Below are positions 55,862 through 64,000 of a DNA stretch of 64,000 nucleotides, in pieces. Made by a program: the position numbers and the translations under genes. The stretch comes from Mimachlamys varia. Lineage: Eukaryota; Mollusca; Bivalvia; Pectinida; Pectinidae. Under the pieces are notes generated by a model. It did not search any database, was not told the origin of the DNA, and worked only from the letters and a program-made list of their open reading frames with translations. The stretch is taken from NCBI GenBank assembly GCA_947623455.1, contig OX392532.1, positions 4,299,501-4,363,500 on the forward strand, read 5' to 3'. Numbering within the stretch: position 1 is the stretch's first letter; each line of letters opens with the position of its first letter.

Positions 55862-58500
55862 TTTGGTTTACTGTATCAGAACTGTTTGTGGTGAGTGGTT
55901 TATTGCATCAGAACTGTTTGTGGTGACTGGTTTACTGTATCAGAACTGTTTGTGGTGACTGGTTTACTGTATCAGAACTGTTTGTGGTGACTGGTTTACT
56001 GTATCAGAACTGTTTGTGGTGACTGGTTTAATGTATCAGAACTGTTTGTGGTGACTGGTTTATTGTATCAGAACTGTTTGTGGTGACTGTTTTATTATAT
56101 CAGAACTGTTTGTGGTGACTGGTTTACTGTATCAGAACTGTTTGTGGTGACTGGTTTACTGTATCAGAACTGTTTGTGGTGACTGGTTTACTGTATCAGA
56201 ACTGTTTGTGGTGACTGGTTCACTGTATCAGAACTGTTTGTGGTGACTGGTTCATTGTATCAGAACTGTTTGTGGTGACTGGTTAATTGTATCAGAACTG
56301 TTTGTGGTGACTGGTTTACTGTATCAGAACTGTTTGTGGTGACTGGTTTATTGTATCAGAACTGTTTGTGGTGACTGGTTTACTGTATCAGAACTGTTTG
56401 TGGTGACTGGTTTACTGTACAGAACTGTTTGTGGTGACTGGTTTACTGTACAGAACTGTTTCTGGTGACTGGTTTACAGACTGGTTTACTGTATCAGAAC
56501 TGTTTGTGGTGACTGGTTTATTGTATCAGAACTGTTTGTGGTGACTGGTTCACTGTACAGAACTGTTTTTGGTGACAGGTTTACTGTACAGAACTGTTTG
56601 TGGTGAATGGTTTATTGTATCAGAACTGTTTGTGGTGACTGGTTTATTGTACAGAACTGTTTATGGTGACTGGTTTATTGTACAGAACTGTTTGTGGTGA
56701 CTGGTTTACTGTATCAGAACTGTTTGTGGTGACTGGTTAACTGTATCAGAAATGTTTGTGGTGACTGGTTTACTGTACAGAACTGTTTTTGGTGACTGGT
56801 TTACTGTATCAGAACTGTTTGTGTTGACTGGTTTAGTGTATCAGAACTGTTTGTAATGACTGGTTTACCTTATCAGAACTGTTTGTGGTGACTGGTTCAC
56901 TGTATCAGAACTGTTTGTGGTGACTGATTTATTGTATCAGAACTGTTTGTGGTGACTGATTTACTGTATCAGAACTGTTTGTGGTGACTGGTTTATTGTA
57001 TCAGAACTGTTTGTGGTGACTGGTTTATTGTATCAGAACTGTTTGTGGTGACTGGTTTACTGTATCAGAACTGTTTGTGGTGACTGGTTTACTGTACAGA
57101 ACTGTTTGTGGTGACTGGTTTACTGTACAGAACTGTTTGTGGTGACTGGTTTACTGACTGGTTTAATGTATCAGAACTGTTTGTGGTGTCTGGTTAATTG
57201 TATCAGAACTGTTTGTGGTGACTGGTTTACTGTATCAGAACTGTTTGTGGTGACTGGTTTACTGTATCAGAACTGTTTGTGGTGACTGGTTTAATGTATC
57301 AGAACTGTTTGTAGTGACTGGTTTATTGTATCAGAACTGTTTGTGGTGACTGTTTTATTGTATCAGAACTGTTTGTGGTGACTGGTTTACTGTATCAGAA
57401 CTGTTTGTGGTGACTGGTTTACTGTATCAGAACTGTTTGTGGTGACTGGTTTACTGTATCAGAACTGTTTGTGGTGACTGGTTCACTGTATCAGAACTGT
57501 TTGTGGTGACTGGTTCATTGTATCAGAACTGTTTGTGGTGACTGGTTAATTGTATCAGAACTGTTTGTGGTGACTGGTTTACTGTATCAGAACTGTTTGT
57601 GGTGACTGGTTTATTGTATCAGAACTGTTTGTGGTGACTGGTTTACTGTATCAGAACTGTTTGTGGTGACTGGTTCACTGTACAGAACTGTTTGTGGTGA
57701 TTGGTTTACTGTACAGAACTGTTTATGGTGACTGGTTCACTGTATCAGAACTGTTTGTGGTGACTGGTTCATTGTATCAGAACTGTTTGTGGTGACTGGT
57801 TAATTGTATCAGAACTGTTTGTGGTGACTGGTTTACTGTATCAGAACTGTTTGTGGTGACTGGTTTATTGTATCAGAACTGTTTGTGGTGACTGGTTCAC
57901 TGTACAGAACTGTTTTTGGTGACATGTTTACTGTACAGAACTGTTTGTGGTGAATGGTTTATTGTATCAGAACTGTTTGTGGTGACTGGTTTATTGTACA
58001 GAACTGTTTATGGTGACTGGTTTATTGTACAGAACTGTTTGTGATGACTGGTTTACTGTATCAGAACTGTTTGTGGTGACTGGTTAACTGTATCAGAAAT
58101 GTTTGTGGTGACTGGTTTACTGTACAGAACTGTTTATGGTGACTGGTTTACTGTATCAGAACTGTTTGTGTTGACTGGTTTAGTGTATCAGAACTGTTTG
58201 TAATGACTGGTTTACCTTATCAGAACTGTTTGTGGTGACTGGTTCACTGTATCAGAACTGTTTGTGGTGACTGGTTTATTGTATCAGAACTGTTTGTGGT
58301 GACTGATTTACTGTATCAGAACTGTTTGTGGTGACTGGTTTATTGTATCAGAACTGTTTGTGGTGACTGGTTTATTGTATCAGAACTGTTTGTGGTGACT
58401 GGTTTACTGTATCAGAACTGTTTGTGGTGACTGGTTTACTGTACAGAACTGTTTGTGGTGACTGGTTTACTGTACAGAACTGTTTGTGGTGACTGGTTTA
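55862..58500 (+). repeat. Two ~1347-bp higher-order blocks in the 32-bp array
   Basis: Rare joints recur at a fixed offset: TTACTGACTGGTTTAATG at 57151 and 58498, and GTGTTGACTGGTTTAGTG at 56821 and 58168, both 1347 bp apart. The second joint appears again at 58908 (740 bp later), so the following period is shortened. Confidence 0.7.
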
Positions 58501-61500
58501 CTGACTGGTTTAATGTATCAGAACTGTTTGTGGTGACTGGTTAATTGTATCAGAACTGTTTGTGGTGACTGGTTAATTGTATCAGAACTGTTTGTGGTGA
58601 CTGGTTCACTGTACAGAACTGTTTGTGGTGACTGGTTTACTGTACAGAACTGTTTGTGGTGAATGGTTTATTGTATCAGAACTGTTTGTGGTGACTGGTT
58701 TATTGTACAGAACTGTTTGTGGTGACTGGTTTATTGTACAAAACTGTTTGTGGTGACTGGTGTACTGTACAGAACTGTTTGTGATGACTGGTTTACTGTA
58801 TCAGAACTGTTTGTGGTGACTGGTTAACTGTATCAGAACTGTTTGTGGTGACTGGTTTACTGTACAGAACTGTTTATGGTGACTGGTTTACTGTATCAGA
58901 ACTGTTTGTGTTGACTGGTTTAGTGTATCAGAACTGTTTGTGGTGACTGGTTCACTGTATCAGAACTGTTTGTGGTGACTGGTTTATTGTATCAGAACTG
59001 TTTGTGGTGACTGGTTTATTGTATCAGAACTGTTTGTGGTGATTGATTTACTGTATCAGAACTGACTGTGGTGACTGGTTAATTGTATCAGAACTGTTTG
59101 TGGTGACTGGTTCACTGTATCAGAACTGTTTGTGGTGACTGGTTTACTGTATTAGAACTGTTTGTGGTATCTGGTTCACTGTATCAGAACTGTTTGTGGT
59201 GACTGGTTTACTGTATTAGATCTGTTTCTGGTGACTGGTATATTGTATCAGAACTGTTTGTGGTGACTGGTTCACTGCATCAGAACTGTTTGTGGTGACT
59301 GGTTTACTGTATTAGAACTGTTTGTGGTGACTGGTTCACTGTATCAGAACTGTTTGTGGTGACTGGTTTACTGTATTAGAACTGTTTGTGGTGACTGGTA
59401 TATTGTATCAGAACTATTTGTGGTGACTGGTTCACTGTATCAGAACTGTTTGTGGTGACTGGTTAACTGTATCAGAACTGTTTGTGGTGACTGGTTTACT
59501 GTACAGAACTGTTTGTGGTGACTGGTTTACTGACTGGTTTAATGTATCAGAACTGTTTGTGGTGACTGGTTAATTGTATCAGAACTGTTTGTGGTGACTG
59601 GTTAATTGTATCAGAACTGTTTGTGGTGACTGGTTCACTGTACAGAACTGTTTGTGGTGACTGGTTTACTGTACAGAACTGTTTGTGGTGAATGGTTTAT
59701 TGTATCAGAACTGTTTGTGGTGACTGGTTTATTGTACAGAACTGTTTGTGGTGACTGGTTTATTGTACAAAACTGTTTGTGGTGACTGGTTTACTGTACA
59801 GAACTGTTTGTGGTGACTGGTTTACTGTATCAGAACTGTTTGTGGTGACTGGTTAACTGTATCAGAACTGTTTGTGGTGACTGGTTTACTGTACAGAACT
59901 GTTTATGGTGACTGGTTTACTGCATCAGAACTGTTTGTGGTGACTGGTTTAGTGTATCAGAACTGTTTGTAGTGACTGGTTTACTGTATCAGAACTGTTT
60001 GTGGTGACTGGTTTACTGTATCAGAACTGTTTGTGGTGACTGGTTTATTGTATCAGAACTGTTTGTGATGACTGGTTCACTGTATCAGAACTGTTTGTGG
60101 TGACTGGTATATTGTATCAGAACTGTTTGTGGTGACTGGTTCACTGTATCAGAACTGTTTGTGGTGACTGGTTTACTGTATTAGAACTGTTTGTGGTGAC
60201 TGGTTCACTGTATCAGAACTGTTTGTGGTGACTGGTTTACTGTATTAGAACTGTTTTTGGTGACTAGTATATTGTATCAGAACTGTTTGTGGTGACTGGT
60301 TCACTGTATCAGAACTGTTTGTGGTGACTGGTTTATTGTATCAGAACTGTTTGTGGTGACTGGTTTATTGTATCAGAACTGTTTGTGGTGATTGATTTAC
60401 TGTATCAGAACTGTTTGTGGTGACTGGTTTACTGTATCAAAACTGTTTGTGGTGACTGGTTTACTGTATCAGAACTGTTTGCGGTGACTGGTTTACTGTA
60501 CAGAACTGTTTGTGGTGACTGGTTGATTGTATCAGAACTGTTTGTGGTGACTGGTTTATTGTATCAGAACTGTTTGTGGTGATTGATTTACTGTATCAGA
60601 ACTGACTGTGGTGACTGGTTAATTGTATCAGAACTGTTTGTGGTGACTGGTGTACTGTATTTCATCTGTTTCTGGTGACTGGTATATTGTATCAGAACTG
60701 TTTGTGGTGACTGGTTCACTGCATCAGAACTGTTTGTGGTGACTGGTTTACTGTATTAGAACTGTTTGTGGTGACTGGTTCACTGTATCAGAACTGTTTG
60801 TGGTGACTGGTTTACTGTATTAGAACTGTTTGTGGTGACTGGTATATTGTATCAGAACTATTTGTGGTGACTGGTTCACTGTATCAGAACTGTTTGTGGT
60901 GACTGGTTTACTGTATTAGAACTGTTTGTGGTGACTGGTCTACTGAATCAGAACTGTTTGTGTCGACTGGTTTACTGTATCATAACTGTTTGTGGTGACT
61001 GGTTTACTGTATTAGAACTGTTTGTGGTGACTGGTATATTGTATCAGAACTGTTTGTGGTGACTGGTTTACTGTACAGAACTGTTTGTGGTGACTGGTTT
61101 ACTGTATCAGAACTGTTTGTGGTGACTGGTTTACTGTATCAGAACTGTTTGTGGTGACTGGTTTACTGTATCAGAACTGTTTGTGGTGACTGGTTTACGG
61201 TATCAGAACTGTTTGTGGTGCCTGGTTTACTGTATCAAAACTGTTTGTGGTGACTGGTTTACTGTATCAGAACTGTTTGTGGTGACTGGTTTACTGTATC
61301 AGAACTGACTGTGGTGACTGGTTAATTGTATCAGAACTGTTTGTGGTGACTGGTTTACTGTATCAGAACTGTTTGTGGTGACTGGTTTATTGTATCAGAA
61401 CTGTTTGTGGTGACTGGTGTACTGTATCAGAACTGTTTGTGGTGACTGGTTTACTGTATCAGAACTGTTTGTGGTGACTGGTTTATTGTATCAGAACTGT

Positions 61501-64000
61501 TTGTGGTGACTGGTGTACTGTATCAGAACTGTTTGTGGTGACTGGTTTACTGTATCAGAACTGTTTGTGGTGACTGGTTTATTGTATCAGAACTGTTTGT
61601 GGTGACTGGTTTACTGTATCTGAACTGTTTGTGGTGACTGGTTTATTGTATCAGAACTGTTTGTGGTGACTGGTTTAATGTATCAGAACTGTTTGTGGTG
61701 ACTGGTTTACTGTATCAGAACTGACTGTGGTGACTGGTTAATTGTATCAGAACTGTTTGTGGTGACTGGTTTATTGTATCAGAACTGTTTGTGGTGACTG
61801 GTGTACTGTATCAGAACTGTTTGTGGTGACTGGTTTACTGTATCAGAACTGTTTGTGGTGACTGGTTTATTGTATCAGAACTGTTTGTGGTGACTGGTTT
61901 ACTGTATCTGAACTGTTTGTGGTGACTGGTTTATTGTATCAGAACTGTTTGTGGTGACTGGTTTACTGTATCTGAACTGTTTGTGGTGACTGGTTTATTG
62001 TATCAAAACTGTTTGTGGTGACTGGTTTACTGTATCTGAACTGTTTGTAGTGACTGGTTTACTGTATCAGAACTGTTTGTTGTGACTGGTTTATTGTATC
62101 AGAACTGTTTGTGGTGACTGGTTTACTGTATCAGAAATGTTTGTGGTGACTGGTTTACTGTATTAGAACTGTTTGTGGTGACTGGTTTACTGTATCAGAA
62201 CTGTTTGTGGTGACTGGTTTACTGTGTCAGAAATGTTTGTGGATACTGGTGTACTGTATCAGAAATGTTTGTAGATACTGGTGTACTGTATCAGAAATGT
62301 TTGTGGATACTGGTGTACTGTATCAGAAATGTTTGTGGTGACTGGTTTACTGTATCAGAAATGTTTGTGGTGACTGGTTTACTGTATCAGAACTGTTTGT
62401 GGTGACTGGTTTACTGTACAGAACTGTTTGTGGTGACTGGTTTATTGTATCAGAACTATTTGTGGTGACTGCCTTCACTGTATCAGAACTGTTTGTGGTG
62501 ACTGGTTTACTGTATCAGAACTGTTTGTGGATACTGGTGTACTGTATCAGAAATGTTTGTGGATACTGGTGTACTGTATCAGAAATGTTTGTGGATACTG
62601 GTGTACTGTATCAGAAACGTTTGTGGTGACTGGTTTACTGTATCAGAACTGTTTGTGGTGACTGGTTTACTGTATTAGAACTGTTTGTGGTGACTGGTAT
62701 ATTGTATCAGAACTATTTGTGGTGACTGCCTTCACTGTATCAGAACTGTTTGTGGTGACTGGTTTACTGTATCAGAACTGTTTGTGGTGACTGGTTTATT
62801 GTATCAGAACTGTTTGTGGTGATTAATTTACTGTATCAGTAATGTTTGTGGTGACTGGTTCACTGTATCAGAACTGTTTGTGGTGACTGGTTCATTGTAT
62901 CAGAACTGTTTGTGGTGACTGGTTTACTCTATTAGAACTGTTTGTGGTGACTGGTCTACTGAATCAGAACTGTTTGTGTCGACTGGTTTACTGTATCATA
63001 ACTGTTTGTGGTGACTGGTTTACTGTATCAGAACTGTTTGTGGTGACTGGTTTACTGTATCAGAAATGTTTGTGGATACTGGTGTACTGTATCAGAAATG
63101 TTTGTGGATACTGGTGTACTGTATCAGAAATGTTTGTGGATACTGGTGTACTGTATCAGAAATGTTTGTGGATACTGGTGTACTGTATCAGAAATGTTTG
63201 TGGTGACTGGTCTACTGAATCAGAACTGTTTGTGTCGACTGGTTTACTGTATCATAACTGTTTGTGGTGACTGGTTTACTGTATCAGAACTGTTTGTGGT
63301 GACTGGTTTACTGTATCAGAACTGTTTGTGGTGACTGGTTAACTGTATCAGAACTGTTTGTGGTGACTGGTGTACTGTATCAGAACTGTTTGTGGTGACT
63401 GGTTTACTGTATCAAAACTGTTTGTGGTGACTGGTTTACTGTATCAGAACTGTTTGTGGTGACTGGTTTACTGTATCAGAACTGACTGTGGTGACTGGTT
63501 TATTGTATCAGAACTATTTGTGGTGACTGGTTTACTGTATCAGAACTGTTTGTGGTGACTGGTTTACTGTATCAGAACTGTTTGTTGTGACTGGTTTATT
63601 GTATCAGAACTGTTTGTGGTGACTGGTTTATTGTATCAGAACTGTTTGTGGTGACTGGTTCACTGTATCAGAACTGTTTGTGGTGACTGGTTTACTGTAT
63701 CAGAACTGTTTGTGGTGACTGGTTTATTGTATCAGAACTGTTTGTGGTGACTGGTTCACTGTATCTGAACTGTTTGTGGTGACTGGTTTATTGTATCAGA
63801 ACTGTTTGTGGTGACTGGTTTACTGTATCTGAACTGTTTGTGGTGACTGGTTTATTGTATCAAAACTGTTTGTGGTGACTGGTTTATTGTATCAGAACTG
63901 TTTGTGGTGACTGGTTTACTGTATCTGAACTGTTTGTGGTGACTGGTTTATTGTATCTGAACTGTTTGTGGTGACTGGTTTAATGTATCAGAACTGTTTG
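55862..64000. repeat. Minisatellite, 32-bp unit, >=254 copies, runs off the window
   Basis: GTGACTGGTTTACTGTATCA followed by GAACTGTTTGTG recurs every 32 bp (55921 to 55953). A 31-bp variant reads CTGTACAG instead of CTGTATCAG, and a GGATACTGGTGTACTG variant clusters after 62240. The unit holds a TGA and its complement holds TGA and TAA; with a period not divisible by three, every frame closes, so frames here stay short (at most ~108 codons). The right end is not reached. Confidence 0.95.

Overview
The window looks like animal nuclear DNA: AT-rich and gene-poor, with eukaryotic repeats and no bacterial operons. A lophotrochozoan, most likely a bivalve mollusc, is my best guess. The reasons are a single-exon SLC46-type transporter, a tRNA-derived SINE, decayed reverse-transcriptase-like fragments and several hairpin MITE families of a kind common in bivalve genomes. 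The organism is inferred, not read directly.

Only one protein gene is convincing: a 501-residue SLC46-like major facilitator transporter at 11417-12922 (+), with a splice acceptor just upstream. A 70-residue single-pass membrane ORF at 31305-31517 is a weak second candidate. Nearly all other long open frames lie inside tandem arrays whose repeat unit has few or no stop codons, so their openness is not evidence of coding.

About 31 kb (roughly half) consists of ten unrelated minisatellite arrays with 27-61 bp units: 1532-2265 (53 bp), 7351-8275 (61 bp), 13416-14371 (57 bp), 17225-24534 (33 bp), 30149-30664 (35 bp), 31935-34591 (29 bp), 38498-40518 (52 bp, interrupted), 42695-43652 (33 bp, unrelated to the earlier one), 44534-52264 (27 bp) and 55862 to the window end (32 bp). 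Four have higher-order structure: two near-identical 2198-bp blocks in the first 33-bp array, ~1.5-kb blocks in the 27-bp array, 1347-bp blocks in the 32-bp array and a 132-bp four-unit cycle in the second 33-bp array.

The spacers hold mobile-element debris. There are two oppositely oriented copies of a composite ~0.45-0.52-kb hairpin element, one inserted into the 52-bp array, plus a diverged third copy. There is a 384-bp MITE with TTAA at both ends, two related fold-back elements and two long near-perfect palindromes. There is also one SINE, two broken reverse-transcriptase-like fragments and at least six copies of a ~120-bp dispersed repeat, one nested inside a reverse-transcriptase fragment. 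The window reads as a repeat-dominated locus around one transporter gene; I see no multi-gene system.
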